A stretch of DNA of 64,000 bases. It comes from Streptomyces sp. M41(2017) (GTDB lineage Bacteria > Actinomycetota > Actinomycetes > Streptomycetales > Streptomycetaceae). Positions within the stretch are counted from its first letter, which is position 1. Each line of letters starts with the position of its first letter. Location: contig NZ_MWFK01000003.1 in assembly GCF_002078175.1 (NCBI RefSeq), forward strand, positions 310,001-374,000, written 5' to 3'. The notes beneath the pieces were generated by a model. The model was not told the origin of the DNA, made no database searches, and was given only the letters and a program-made list of their open reading frames with translations. Shown here piece by piece: positions 1-8,961 of the stretch. The translations under genes and the position numbers were made by a program.

Positions 1-51
1 CTGCCTTTCCGGACACCCCGTCCCTTCCTCAGCCGTACGGAGCACTTCATC

Positions 52-891
52 ATGAGCAAGGTCTTCCTCATCACCGGTGCGGGGCGTGGCCTCGGCACCG
101 ACATCGCCCGCCAGGCCCTCGCCGCCGGCCATCAGGTCGTGGCCACCGGTCGCCGGCCCGAGCACGTCCTGGAGGTGCTCGGCGGCGAGCGGGACCACCT
201 GCTGGCCACCTCCCTGGACATCACCGACGCCGCGTCGGCGCAGCGCGCCGTGGAAGCCGCGGTGGAGCGCTTCGGCCGGATCGACGTGCTGGTCAACAAC
301 GCGGCCAACTTCTACGCCGGCTACTTCGAGGAGGTCTCCGACGCGCAGATGCGACGGCAGATCGAGACGAACCTGTTCGGTCCGATGAACGTCACCCGCG
401 CCGTGCTTCCCGTCATGCGGGCCCAGCGCGACGGCCACGTCATCACCCTCTCCTCCCTCGCCGGAGCGGTCGGCCAGGAGTTCTGTGTCGCCTACTCCGC
501 CGCCAAGTTCGGTGTCGAGGGGTTCATGGAGTCCCTGCGTCACGACCTCGAACCGTTCAACATCCGCACCACGATCGTCGAGCCGGGCTTCTTCCGCACC
601 GAGCTGCTCGTGGACGCCTCCACCACGTGGCCGGAGCTGTCGGTCGACGACTACGCCGAGCGGACGGCGGCCACCAAGAAGGTGTGGCAGTCGATGAACG
701 GGCAGCAGGCGGGCGACCCCGCCAAGCTCGCCGCCGCACTGCTGGCGGTGGCGGACCAGAAGCAGCCCCCGGCGCGCTTCGTCGCCGGAGCCGACGCGAT
801 CGACGCCGTCGCCGCCAAGGGCAGGGAACTGATCGCGCAGGCCGAGGCCTCGCGCACACTCGGCGGCGACCTCGCCCACGACGACGCCTGA
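52..891 (+). CDS. SDR-family NAD(P)-dependent oxidoreductase
   Basis: A 279-residue classical short-chain dehydrogenase/reductase, probably a cytosolic NAD(P)-dependent reductase of unknown substrate. The nucleotide-binding TGAGRGLG lies at residues 8-15, NNA at 82-84, the catalytic Ser in ITLSS near 134-135, and Y148-SAA-K152 is the catalytic pair, so the active site is intact. Length fits the classical SDR class. The ATG has a GGAG at 39-42, nine bases upstream. The gene is followed 58 bases later by a cupin on the same strand, and the two probably form an operon. The aldehyde or ketone substrate cannot be read from sequence. Confidence 0.9.
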   Translation: MSKVFLITGAGRGLGTDIARQALAAGHQVVATGRRPEHVLEVLGGERDHLLATSLDITDAASAQRAVEAAVERFGRIDVLVNNAANFYAGYFEEVSDAQMRRQIETNLFGPMNVTRAVLPVMRAQRDGHVITLSSLAGAVGQEFCVAYSAAKFGVEGFMESLRHDLEPFNIRTTIVEPGFFRTELLVDASTTWPELSVDDYAERTAATKKVWQSMNGQQAGDPAKLAAALLAVADQKQPPARFVAGADAIDAVAAKGRELIAQAEASRTLGGDLAHDDA

Positions 892-949
892 GCGGCGTCG
901 CATCGCCGTCCGGCCTTCCCTCACCACTGAACGATCAAGGAACGGAACG

Positions 950-1360
950 ATGGAGCACATCACCTCGACGCCCACCGTGAAGGCTCCCGCGGAGCGCTTC
1001 ACCGGCGACGTGTACCTCAACATGATCGCGACACCGACCGAGCCCGCCCGTCTCGCGGCCGGCCTGGTGCGCTTCACCCCCGGCGCCCGTACCAACTGGC
1101 ACTCCCACGCTCTGGGGCAGGTCCTCCACATCACCGACGGGGTCGGCCTGGTCGGCACGCGGGACGGCGCCGTCGTACGGGTCGGTGCCGGGGAGACGCT
1201 CACGTGCCCGCCCGGCGAGGAGCACTGGCACGGCGCCACCGACACCAACCTGATGGCGCACATCGCCCTGGTGGTCGGCGACGGGAACGGAGACGGCACC
1301 ACCTGGCTGGAGCCCGTCACCGACGAGCAATACGCGAGCGCCGTCGCCGACGTCGGCTGA
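950..1360 (+). CDS. Small cupin-domain protein
   Basis: A 136-residue single-domain cupin. The first metal-binding motif is visible as WHSHALGQ near residues 44-51 and the second as EEHWHGA near 92-98, so a mononuclear metal site is likely intact. Similar small cupins (carboxymuconolactone-decarboxylase-associated type) commonly sit beside SDR enzymes, as here. AAGGAACGG upstream can serve as ribosome site. Convergent with the TetR gene that follows. Exact reaction unknown; a detoxifying isomerase or oxygenase role is only a guess. Confidence 0.85.
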   Translation: MEHITSTPTVKAPAERFTGDVYLNMIATPTEPARLAAGLVRFTPGARTNWHSHALGQVLHITDGVGLVGTRDGAVVRVGAGETLTCPPGEEHWHGATDTNLMAHIALVVGDGNGDGTTWLEPVTDEQYASAVADVG

Positions 1361-1402
1361 TCGCACCCGCGGCCTCGTCGGACGCCCGTCCGGCGAGGCC
1401 GT

Positions 1403-1963
1403 TCATTCCTCCCGCAGGAGGGTGCTCCGGAGCAGTTCGATCAGGTCGGCGGGGTCGGCGGCGGCCAGTTCGTCGAACGCTCCGGAGTGCCGGCCCAGCA
1501 GGATGCCGGTGACGGCCGCGGCGACCAACTCGGCGCGCAGACCGGGCCGTTCGGCTCCCTCATGGGTCAGGCGCTCCCGTAGCGGCTCGACGAGCCGTGC
1601 GTGCAGCGCCGAACGCGCGGCATCCTGGGCCGCCGGGTCGCTCAACGGCTGCACGGCGACCTGAAGCAGCGGGACGGGGCCTCGCCGGTCGGCCCGGTCG
1701 AAGACCTGGCGCAGCCGCTGCTCGTCGAAGAGGTCGGCCAGGGCCGCGTCGCCCTGTTCGGCGTTGAGCGCCGCGACGTACAGCAGTGTCTTGGAGCCGA
1801 AGTAGCGTGCGATGAGCGTCGGATCGACGCCCGCGCGCTCGCCGATGTCGCGGATGGTGGTGCGGTCGAAGCCCCGCTCGGCGAACAGTTCGCTCGCCGC
1901 CGTGAGCAGGAGTTCGCGGCTGCGGGCCGCGTCGCGGCGGCGTCCGGACGCCTCGGCGCTCAT
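1403..1963 (-). CDS. TetR/AcrR-family transcriptional regulator
   Basis: A 186-residue repressor. The N-terminal helix-turn-helix is clear: ELFAERGFDRTTIRDIGERA followed by RYFGSKTLLY, the usual TetR recognition-helix region. The rest is the helical ligand-binding domain. The ATG overlaps the stop of the upstream MFS gene by four bases (ATGA, 1960-1963), so the two are translationally coupled. The open frame extends far upstream through the MFS gene, but that extension is arginine-rich shadow sequence. Context says it senses a compound exported by the MFS protein and represses the pair, perhaps through the inverted repeat at 3500-3523. Confidence 0.92.
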   Translation of the reverse strand: MSAEASGRRRDAARSRELLLTAASELFAERGFDRTTIRDIGERAGVDPTLIARYFGSKTLLYVAALNAEQGDAALADLFDEQRLRQVFDRADRRGPVPLLQVAVQPLSDPAAQDAARSALHARLVEPLRERLTHEGAERPGLRAELVAAAVTGILLGRHSGAFDELAAADPADLIELLRSTLLREE

Positions 1964-3495
1964 CCCTTGCCACCGGTGTCCTCGACGAGGCGCGCGCCGT
2001 CCGGTTCCGGGACGCCGTCCGCCGCGCGGGCCGGCCGGCCGATCCTGACCGGTGCGGAGGGGCCGCGCGTGCCCGGCCGGACCAGGACGTACGCGATCAC
2101 GGCGGTGGCTGCCCAGACCGCGCAGCCGACGAGACCCGCGGTGCGGTAGCCGTTCTCCGGCGGGAGGTCGTGACCGGGGCTGGTGGCGGCCTGGAGGACG
2201 ACGGCGCTCAGGGCGCTGCCTGCCGAGTATCCGATGTACTTCACCACCTGATTGAAACTCATGGCGCTGCCGGTCTCGTGGGCCGGGACGTTTCCTACGA
2301 CGAGTCCCGGTGTGACGGCGAAGTTGACACCGACGCCGAGGCCGGCGACGGCCATGGTCACGAACACCTCCCACAGGGCGCCGTGGGCGAACACGAAGCT
2401 GAGGAGCGCCGCCAGGGAGAGCAGACAGCTGACGGGCAGCAGCCGGACCGGCGGCTGGGTACGGACCAGGAGGCGGACCACGCGTCCGGCCACCAGGCTG
2501 CCCGCCGAGAACGGCACCAGGATCAGACCGGTGACGACCACGGAGGCTCCGAAGCCGTAGCCGATGCTCGACGGTGTCTGGACGTAGCGCGTCACCAGCG
2601 AGATCAGCAGGTACATGCCGACGCCGCCCATCATGGTGGTCAGGTGCGCGGCGAAGACCGTACGGTCGCGCACCAGACGCAGGTCCACCAGGGGGTGTGT
2701 GACGCGCAGTTGGTGCATCGCCCAGCCGGCCAGCAGCAGCACGGACGCGGCGCCCAGCACCAGCAGCCGGGGTGAACCCCACCCCCAGCGCTCGGCCTGG
2801 GTGAGGGCGAACAGGAGGCCGCTCATGCCGAGCGTGAGGAGCAGTGCCCCGGTGACGTCCATCGGTCGTGCGGGGCGTCGCGGAGCCGTGGGGATGACGA
2901 CGGCCGCCGCGATGAAGGCCAGCGTGGTGGCGATCACGGCGAACCAGAATCCCGCGTACATGCCGAGGCTCTCGGCCAGCAGGCCGGTGACGGGGTAGCC
3001 GATACCGACCCCGGCGGCCGTGGTCAGCGAGAGCGTCGCCAGCGCCGACCGGGCCCGCTCGGGCGGCAGGGAGTCGCGCGCGGTGGCGATGGCGAGGGGG
3101 ACAAGACCGAGCCCCACGCCCTGCAGCGCGCGGCCCGTGATGAGACAGGCGAACCCGAGCGGCAGGGCCGCCAGCAGGCTCCCGACGAGCACGGTGGCGA
3201 GCCCGGTGAGGATCACGATCCTGCGGTGCGGTCCGTCTCCCAGTCGTCCCGTGGCCGGGGTGGCGACGGCGCCGACCAGCATCGTGACGGTGAGGGACCA
3301 CTGGGCGTCGGCGACCGGGACGTGGTCGACGTCGGCGATGGTGGGGATCAGCGGAGCACCGAGGCTGCTGATGATCGCGACCAGCATGCCGAGGGACACC
3401 AGGACGGGGACGAGCGCCCGCTGCCGCCAGGGCGACAGGGCGGGGCCGGATATCGGATGCACGGGCAGTTCGTTCCTGTCGTCGGTCGTTGTCAT
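1960..3495 (-). CDS. MFS drug/proton antiporter, DHA2-like
   Basis: A 511-residue polytopic membrane protein with about 14 hydrophobic segments, the size and layout of DHA2 (14-TMS) multidrug exporters. The cytoplasmic-loop motif A is recognisable as GRLGDGPHRRIVI between TM2 and TM3, and the antiporter region GRALQGVGLGLVPL follows. It ends in a hydrophilic Pro/Arg-rich tail. It is first gene of a two-gene operon with a TetR regulator and probably exports a toxic organic compound in exchange for protons. Substrate cannot be predicted. Confidence 0.92.
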   Translation of the reverse strand: MTTTDDRNELPVHPISGPALSPWRQRALVPVLVSLGMLVAIISSLGAPLIPTIADVDHVPVADAQWSLTVTMLVGAVATPATGRLGDGPHRRIVILTGLATVLVGSLLAALPLGFACLITGRALQGVGLGLVPLAIATARDSLPPERARSALATLSLTTAAGVGIGYPVTGLLAESLGMYAGFWFAVIATTLAFIAAAVVIPTAPRRPARPMDVTGALLLTLGMSGLLFALTQAERWGWGSPRLLVLGAASVLLLAGWAMHQLRVTHPLVDLRLVRDRTVFAAHLTTMMGGVGMYLLISLVTRYVQTPSSIGYGFGASVVVTGLILVPFSAGSLVAGRVVRLLVRTQPPVRLLPVSCLLSLAALLSFVFAHGALWEVFVTMAVAGLGVGVNFAVTPGLVVGNVPAHETGSAMSFNQVVKYIGYSAGSALSAVVLQAATSPGHDLPPENGYRTAGLVGCAVWAATAVIAYVLVRPGTRGPSAPVRIGRPARAADGVPEPDGARLVEDTGGKG

Positions 3496-3499
3496 CAGA

Positions 3500-3523
3500 C
3501 GATGTCTTCAAGCGATGACATCG
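3500..3523. promoter_or_regulatory. Inverted repeat in front of the MFS/TetR operon
   Basis: CGATGTC (3500-3506) and GACATCG (3517-3523) form a perfect 7-bp inverted repeat with a 10-base spacer, ending four bases upstream of the MFS start codon. Its place and size fit an operator for the TetR encoded in the same operon. Inference from position and symmetry only. Confidence 0.5.
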
Positions 3524-3637
3524 AGTGTCCCACCCGGTCGCCGCCGGCGGTACCTGGCCCCTTTCCGCCGTGGGCCCGGAGTGGCACGGCGAACGACTCC
3601 CCGACCCCACGACGCCCGGTTCCGCGAAGGCGTCGCG

Positions 3638-4696
3638 TCAGCCCATGGCGGGGTGCGGCTCGCCCGGGGCGTCCGCGCGGGCTGTTCCACCGCGCCGGAA
3701 CACGTCCTTCAGGTAGAGCACCAGGGCGGCTCCGATCACCCAGAGGGGCAGGATCACCAGCGCCTGGGTCAGGCCGTCGTCCTGGAAGCGGGAGAGTCCC
3801 TCCATCGCGCGGACACCCACTCCGACGGGCAGGATCTCGGAGAGCGGGCGCAGCCAGGCGGGAAGGTACGCCGGCGGCATGATCCCCCCACTGGTGCTGT
3901 TCCCGAGGATCAGCATCAGGATCGAGGCGAGGCTGACGCCGGCGGGGCCGAAGAGGCGCAGCAGCACCATGGTCGTGGCGCCGACCGCCGCCCCCATCAG
4001 CGCGACCACCAGTGCCAGCGGCAGGAAGGGGCCGGGCAGCGCGCCGAATCCCGGAGCCCCCGCGACCGCCGTCACGACGACGCCGCCGACCACGCCGAAG
4101 AGGGCGAGGCTCGCCATGCGATGGCGGTACTCGAGCCGGGGGGCCAGTTGATACGTCGTCATGCCGAAGAGGTAGCCGGCCAGCACGAGCCCGAAGGCCG
4201 CGTAGAAGACGGAGAGGCCGCGGGTGTCCCCCGGCGCCGCCGGGACGACGTCCTCGACGGAGAGTGCGTGGTGCTCGGCCCGCGCCGCGGGACCGAAGGC
4301 GGCGGTCACGGTGCCGGTGACGGCTGCTCCGTTGGCGCTTCCGTACAGCAGCTTCCCCTGGCCGAGATAGGCCGCGTACACGGTTCGGTCCTGGACGGCA
4401 CGGCGGGCGGCCTGCGCGTCGGGGAAGGTTTCGAGAGCGAACCCGCCGGGGACGGCGTGTGCCAGATCGTCGCGCAACTGCTCCTGCCGGGAGCCGATCT
4501 CCGTCGTCCCGACGTGCAGGTCGTGGGGGCGGGGCGCGTGGAAGGCGGCGAGGTACACACTCACGAAGACGGTGCCGATGAGCAGGACGACCGCCACGGG
4601 GAGCAGCACCGCCCGTGCCGCGCCGGAGCGTGGAGGCGCGTGGGCCACGTCGAGAGCGTGCTTGTGCGGTTGCCGGGTGGAGAGGTGCTGGGCCAT
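3638..4696 (-). CDS. DUF3533/ABC-2-type integral membrane protein
   Basis: A 352-residue membrane protein: one N-terminal TM segment (about residues 28-50), a soluble extracytoplasmic stretch of about 130 residues, then five more hydrophobic segments. This layout, with RTVYAAYLGQGKLL in the soluble part, matches the YhgE/Pip-like and DUF3533 families related to ABC-2 permeases. The start at 4696 is chosen because the open frame upstream lacks membrane character and an AGGA lies nine bases before this ATG. Divergent from a MarR gene across a strong operator, so probably an exporter or envelope protein derepressed by a small molecule. No ATPase is adjacent. Confidence 0.85.
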   Translation of the reverse strand: MAQHLSTRQPHKHALDVAHAPPRSGAARAVLLPVAVVLLIGTVFVSVYLAAFHAPRPHDLHVGTTEIGSRQEQLRDDLAHAVPGGFALETFPDAQAARRAVQDRTVYAAYLGQGKLLYGSANGAAVTGTVTAAFGPAARAEHHALSVEDVVPAAPGDTRGLSVFYAAFGLVLAGYLFGMTTYQLAPRLEYRHRMASLALFGVVGGVVVTAVAGAPGFGALPGPFLPLALVVALMGAAVGATTMVLLRLFGPAGVSLASILMLILGNSTSGGIMPPAYLPAWLRPLSEILPVGVGVRAMEGLSRFQDDGLTQALVILPLWVIGAALVLYLKDVFRRGGTARADAPGEPHPAMG

Positions 4697-4711
4697 CGAA
4701 GGTGATCCTAG

Positions 4712-4762
4712 ATTGGAAGGCAGCTGATAATATCTGCACAGCATAATCAGTTGCCTTCCAAT
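4712..4762. promoter_or_regulatory. MarR operator in a divergent promoter
   Basis: Two 17-base arms, 4712-4728 (ATTGGAAGGCAGCTGAT) and 4746-4762 (ATCAGTTGCCTTCCAAT), are inverted repeats matching at 16 of 17 positions. The 17-base spacer is unusually AT-rich (GATAATATCT region) and probably holds divergent -10 elements. It lies between the DUF3533-like gene and the MarR gene, covering both promoters. The repeat is seen directly; MarR as the binder is inferred from position. Confidence 0.75.
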
Positions 4763-4774
4763 GAGGTACGCCGC

Positions 4775-5239
4775 GTGAACCGTCCCGACGAGAACCCCGA
4801 CCGGCGCACGGGCTATGTGGCCTGGCAGATCGGCCAGATCATGGCGTCCAGGATCGAGCGCACGCTGCGCCCGTTCCAGCTGACGCTGGCGCAGAACAAC
4901 GCCATGACACAGGCGATCCTCGATCCGGGTGTGTCCAGCGCGACCGCGGCCCGCCGTGCCGCGATCACCCCGCAGTCCATGGGCACCGCGGTCAACGGCC
5001 TGGTCGAGCGGGGTCTGCTGGAGCGCCGGACCACCCCGGGCGACCGGCGCACGCACCGCCTGCACATCACGGCGGCCGGCCGCCGGCTTCACGGGGAAGC
5101 CCTGAAGGCGGTCGACGCGACCCACGCCGAGGCGCTGCAGGCGCTCACGCCGGCGGAGCAGGACCACGCTCACGCCCTGCTGCTGAAACTGCTGGCCTCG
5201 CTCAATCCCGCAGCCGTGGACGACGACAGCACGCCCTGA
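4775..5239 (+). CDS. MarR-family transcriptional regulator
   Basis: A 154-residue winged helix-turn-helix repressor. The recognition region reads ATAARRAAITPQSMGTAVNG, followed by the wing ERRTTPGDRRTHRLHIT, the canonical MarR DxR wing. The start is GTG 4775 because GAGG (4763-4766) lies eight bases before it; an earlier TTG at 4751 is inside the operator arm. It most likely autoregulates and represses the divergent membrane-protein gene, releasing DNA on binding a phenolic or antibiotic-like ligand. Confidence 0.92.
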   Translation: MNRPDENPDRRTGYVAWQIGQIMASRIERTLRPFQLTLAQNNAMTQAILDPGVSSATAARRAAITPQSMGTAVNGLVERGLLERRTTPGDRRTHRLHITAAGRRLHGEALKAVDATHAEALQALTPAEQDHAHALLLKLLASLNPAAVDDDSTP

Positions 5240-5428
5240 CATCGCTCGCGGGACGACCGGGCGGCGACGGGGCCCGGGCACGCGCGGGCACCGGACCGAT
5301 CTTGCCGTGCGCCGGCTGAAGAGGCCGGTCCCGTGTCCCCGGAAATAGAATCGCCGTAGCGCGGAGATCGCGCCGATCGCACAGCAGGCATGGGCCACAC
5401 CGGCCGTCCATCGTGCAGGAGGTCCGCA

Positions 5429-7153
5429 ATGGCGACACTGCTGTCCGTCAACGTGGGGATGCCGAAAGACGTCGCGTGGCAGGGGCGGACCGTCCACACC
5501 GGAGTGTGGAAGGCCCCCGTGCAGGGCCCACGGCTGGTGCGGCGACTGAACATCGAGGGGGACGGCCAGGGTGACCTCGCCGGTCATGGCGGCGAGATGC
5601 GGGCCGTGCTGGTCTACCAGCTGCAGTCCTACCAGTACTGGCAGAAACAGCTCGGGCGCGACGACCTGACGTTCGGGAACTTCGGAGAGAACTTCACGGT
5701 CGACGGCCTGCCCGACGACGACGTCTGCATCGGCGACCGCTACCGCATCGGGGACGCCGAATTCGAGGTGACCCAGCCCCGCGTCACCTGCTACCGCGTC
5801 GGCATGCGCCTCGGCGAACCCACCATGCCGTCACTCCTGGTCGCCCACCATCGCCCCGGCTTCTACCTTCGCGTCCTCACCGAGGGACACGTCCAGGCGG
5901 GCGACGACATCACGCTGATCAGCAGGGGCCCGGAGCGGCTCAGCGTCGCCGACACCGACGCGCTCCTCTACCTCCCCGACCGCGACGCAGACCAGTTGCG
6001 CAGGGCGCTGAACGTCCCCGCCCTCAGCCCCGGATGGCAGCAGTCCTTCCGCGAGCTCTCGGGTGCCTCGTCACCGCAGGGGCAGGACCCGGGGTGGCCG
6101 GGCTTCAAGCTCATGCGCGTCGCCCGGATCGCCCACGAGACCCCCACGGTGTCGTCGATCTACCTGAACACCACCGACGGCACTCCCCTGCCCAGAGCCC
6201 GGGCGGGCCAGTACCTGTCCATCCGCCTCGGCATCGACGGCGCCGCCCCGGTGGTGCGCAGTTACTCCCTGTCCTCGGCGCCGGACGCGGACGCCTACCG
6301 CATCAGCGTGAAACACGAACCCCGCGGACAGGTCAGCACCTACCTCAACGCCGGTCTGCGCCCCGAGGACCTCGTGGAGATCGCCAGCCCGCGCGGGACG
6401 TTCGTGCTCGACGAGGGCTCCGGGCCGATCGTCCTCGCCTCGGCGGGAATCGGTGCCACCCCCGTGGTGGCCATGCTGCACCAACTGGCCGCGGCACGAG
6501 ACGCCCGTCCGGTCTGGTGGATCCACGTCGCGCACGACCGTGCCCATCACGCCTTCGCCGACGAGACGCACGCGCTCCTGGCGCAGCTGCCCACCGCCCA
6601 GGAATACGTCTACTACACGGCCGACGACGAACCGACCTCGCCCGCGGACGAGGCCTACGTCCGGCGGGGACGCCCGACCGCCGAGTCTCTCGCGGCCATG
6701 GGCATCCCCGCCGACGCCGATGCCTACCTGTGCGGACCGACGGCCTTCATGGACGCCTTCGGCGCAACGCTCCGGGATCACGGTCTGCGGCCCGAGCGGA
6801 TCCACACCGAGGAGTTCAGCACGCTCGCGGCCATCAATCCGGGCATCACGTCCGCGCCGACGGTCGAGCCCCACCAGCCTTCCGGCCCGAAGGGCACCGG
6901 CCCGCTCGTCGCCTTCGCCCGCAGCGGCATCAGTGTCCCCTGGTCGCAGGCCCGGGCATCGCTCCTCGAACTCGCCGAGGCCTGCGACGTCAGCACCCGC
7001 TGGTCCTGCCGTACCGGCGTCTGCCACACCTGCGTCACCCCGCTCATCTCGGGGGACGTCACGTACACCACTCCGCCCCTCGAACTCCCCGAGGCGGGCT
7101 CGGTCCTGATCTGCTGCAGCGAACCGGCCGACGAGATCGTTCTCGATCTCTAG
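5429..7153 (+). CDS. MOSC domain / flavin reductase / 2Fe-2S ferredoxin fusion
   Basis: A 574-residue three-part protein. Residues about 1-165 are a YiiM-like MOSC domain (GGEMRAVLVYQ, then VTQPRVTCYRVGMRLG with its cysteine). Residues about 225-460 are a ferredoxin-NADP-reductase-like module with the flavin motif RSYSLSS, the nucleotide motif GIGATPVVAML and CGPTAFM. The C-terminus is a plant-type 2Fe-2S ferredoxin (CRTGVCHTC plus a later Cys pair). This is the vanillate/phthalate-reductase layout fused to MOSC, seen in other bacteria, and suggests reduction of N-hydroxylated or molybdenum-related substrates. A perfect AGGAGG (5417-5422) sits six bases before ATG 5429. Monocistronic. Confidence 0.93.
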   Translation: MATLLSVNVGMPKDVAWQGRTVHTGVWKAPVQGPRLVRRLNIEGDGQGDLAGHGGEMRAVLVYQLQSYQYWQKQLGRDDLTFGNFGENFTVDGLPDDDVCIGDRYRIGDAEFEVTQPRVTCYRVGMRLGEPTMPSLLVAHHRPGFYLRVLTEGHVQAGDDITLISRGPERLSVADTDALLYLPDRDADQLRRALNVPALSPGWQQSFRELSGASSPQGQDPGWPGFKLMRVARIAHETPTVSSIYLNTTDGTPLPRARAGQYLSIRLGIDGAAPVVRSYSLSSAPDADAYRISVKHEPRGQVSTYLNAGLRPEDLVEIASPRGTFVLDEGSGPIVLASAGIGATPVVAMLHQLAAARDARPVWWIHVAHDRAHHAFADETHALLAQLPTAQEYVYYTADDEPTSPADEAYVRRGRPTAESLAAMGIPADADAYLCGPTAFMDAFGATLRDHGLRPERIHTEEFSTLAAINPGITSAPTVEPHQPSGPKGTGPLVAFARSGISVPWSQARASLLELAEACDVSTRWSCRTGVCHTCVTPLISGDVTYTTPPLELPEAGSVLICCSEPADEIVLDL

Positions 7154-7212
7154 GACGTGCGGCGAGGACGACAAGGGAATCGCCCGCCCGTGAGAGGACG
7201 CATCACCGGCCC

Positions 7213-7461
7213 CTACGCGGCCAACGTCTCGTCCGCCTGCGTGGCGCCGCCCGCGCGGTCGGCGCCGTAGCGCTCCAGCAGGGCATCGGCCGTACGCAGG
7301 GCCTGCTCGGCCGTCCGGGCCCCCGTCATCACGCACAGCGTGTACGTGGCGTCGTCGAGCGCGCGGCTGGTACGGCCGGTGGGGCGCACGTCGTGTTCGA
7401 TGCGCACCTCGGCAAACCGGGCCAGCACGGCGCGCAGTTCCCTCTCCGCCGGAAGGATCAT
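7213..7461 (-). CDS. DUF5133-like small protein
   Basis: An 82-residue acidic protein resembling the Streptomyces DUF5133 family, recognised by the central run DDATYTLCVMTGARTAEQAL and a helical remainder. No catalytic residues are known for the family, and function is unknown. ATG 7461 is preceded by GAGGGAG at a good distance, whereas the longer open frame upstream begins with unlike sequence. It stands alone between convergent and divergent neighbours. Confidence 0.75.
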   Translation of the reverse strand: MILPAERELRAVLARFAEVRIEHDVRPTGRTSRALDDATYTLCVMTGARTAEQALRTADALLERYGADRAGGATQADETLAA

Positions 7462-7664
7462 GGTTCTCCCTCTCCCCCTGAACAGCTCGTGAGGCGGCCG
7501 ACCGCCGTCACGAGAACCAGGCCACATGTAGGGCGTCCGACACCGCATCTGGCACGGAGTGTCATCACGCAGCTCTTCAAGTGCCCGGCTCCGAGAGGTC
7601 TACGCCACCGCTTTCGGCCAAGAGTTTCGAGCCGTGCCCGGGGGCAGGGGGCACCCTGGTGCCC

Positions 7665-8798
7665 TTAACGGCTCGCCGCGTCGGCGAAGTCGGGGAGTTC
7701 CGTGGAGAGCAGTTCTTCGGCACCCCCGTCGAGGAGCTCCTGCATCCGGTGGGAGCGAGGCAGCATGGTCGCCTCGTAGGCGTGGATCGCCTCCTCGATG
7801 GTGCTGTTCCTCGCGAGGGCGAGCGCCAGTTCGCAGGCGTCCAGCATGGCGAGGTTGACTCCGACACCGAGCGGCGGCATGTGGTGGGCGGCGTCGCCGA
7901 GCAGGGTGACCGTCGGGTCGTGGTCCCAGGTGTGGGGGACGGGCAGGGCGAGGATCGGGCGGTCGACGTAGAGGCCGTCGTTGTCGGTGAGCAGGCGACG
8001 CAGTCGGGGAGACCAGTCGCGGAAGCGGTCCAGGAGGAGCGCGCGGATGCCGTCCGTGTCCTGGATGGTCAGACCCGCACCCGTGAGCCAGTCGGCGGGC
8101 ACGCGCTGGATGACGTAGACGCGGATGTGGTCGCCGCCGTTGCGCTGGGCGAACAGGCCACGGTCGCCGTCGGCCGCGGCGGCGCCGCCCTGGCCGACGA
8201 GTTCGGCGATGTCGGCGTGCCGGTTCTCGACGTCGTGGAACCACGCCTCGAGGAAGCTGACACCGCTGTACCGGGGGACGGCCGGGGAGAGGGCGCGGCG
8301 CACCTTGGACCAGGCACCGTCGGCGCCGATGACGAGGTCGGCCTCGATCGTCGTGCCGTCGGCGAAGCGCAGCCGGCGGGGGCCGTCCGCCGGACCCTCG
8401 ACGGACCGCAGGGTATGGCCCCACCGCACGGTGCCGGGCTGGAGGGAGTCGAGGAGGAGGTCGCGCAACCGGCCGCGGTCGATCTCCGGTTTGAAGCGGT
8501 CGCCCGCTTCGGGGGTATGGTGGAAGAGGACCCTCGCGTCCGCGTCCAGCTGACGCATCTCCTGGCCCTCGGGGCGGGACAGCCGGAAGAACTCGTCCAG
8601 GAGGCCGGCCTCGCGCAGGGCGACCTGGCCGTTGTCCTCGTGCAGGTCGAGCGTTCCGCCCTGGTCCCGGGCCTCGGGTCCGCTCTCATGGTCGAAGACG
8701 GTGGCTGAGATGCCGTGCCGCTGAAGAATCCGGGCGCAGGTCAGGCCGCCGGGACCGGCGCCGACGATGGCTATGCGGGGAGTCGGGGTGGTGTTCAT
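7665..8798 (-). CDS. TetX-like FAD-dependent monooxygenase
   Basis: A 377-residue group A flavoprotein monooxygenase. GAGPGG near residues 13-18 binds the FAD ADP part, LVIGADGAWS carries the DG motif, and LLGDAAHHMPPLGVGVN the second FAD motif. GGTLDLHEDNGQ and the general length match TetX-type and related oxygenases, so it may hydroxylate and inactivate a polycyclic substrate; tetracycline specificity is not implied. Of two ATGs six bases apart, 8798 is chosen because GGAG then sits seven bases upstream. Divergent from a TetR gene over the operator at 8943-8961. Confidence 0.9.
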   Translation of the reverse strand: MNTTPTPRIAIVGAGPGGLTCARILQRHGISATVFDHESGPEARDQGGTLDLHEDNGQVALREAGLLDEFFRLSRPEGQEMRQLDADARVLFHHTPEAGDRFKPEIDRGRLRDLLLDSLQPGTVRWGHTLRSVEGPADGPRRLRFADGTTIEADLVIGADGAWSKVRRALSPAVPRYSGVSFLEAWFHDVENRHADIAELVGQGGAAAADGDRGLFAQRNGGDHIRVYVIQRVPADWLTGAGLTIQDTDGIRALLLDRFRDWSPRLRRLLTDNDGLYVDRPILALPVPHTWDHDPTVTLLGDAAHHMPPLGVGVNLAMLDACELALALARNSTIEEAIHAYEATMLPRSHRMQELLDGGAEELLSTELPDFADAASR

Positions 8799-8942
8799 GA
8801 TCATGCTCCGTTCGTCTCACCCGGGGGAGGTCTCGCCGGGCGGGCTGGACAGTGACGTCCCTCCGGACGGGCCGGCGAGGGATGAGGATGCGGAGCGCGT
8901 CGGACAGCGGGCCGCGACCCCAGAAGAGCACACCGACTCACT

Positions 8943-8961
8943 AAGTGCAACCGTTTCACTT
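8943..8961. promoter_or_regulatory. TetR-type operator between monooxygenase and TetR genes
   Basis: AAGTGCAACCGTTTCACTT is a 19-bp near-palindrome, symmetric in eight of nine base pairs around a central C. It lies between the divergent monooxygenase and TetR genes and just upstream of the TetR -35 element. Best read as the operator through which the TetR protein controls itself and the monooxygenase. Confidence 0.65.

Noticed and set aside
1403..3610. One long minus-strand protein joining the TetR region to upstream sequence
   Set aside because: The upstream part is an Arg/Pro-rich out-of-frame reading of the MFS gene; the ATGA overlap at 1960-1963 defines the true TetR start.
3638..5587. 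649-codon extension of the DUF3533-like protein
   Set aside because: The extension crosses the MarR gene antisense and the operator; ATG 4696 with an AGGA gives a family-like N-terminus.
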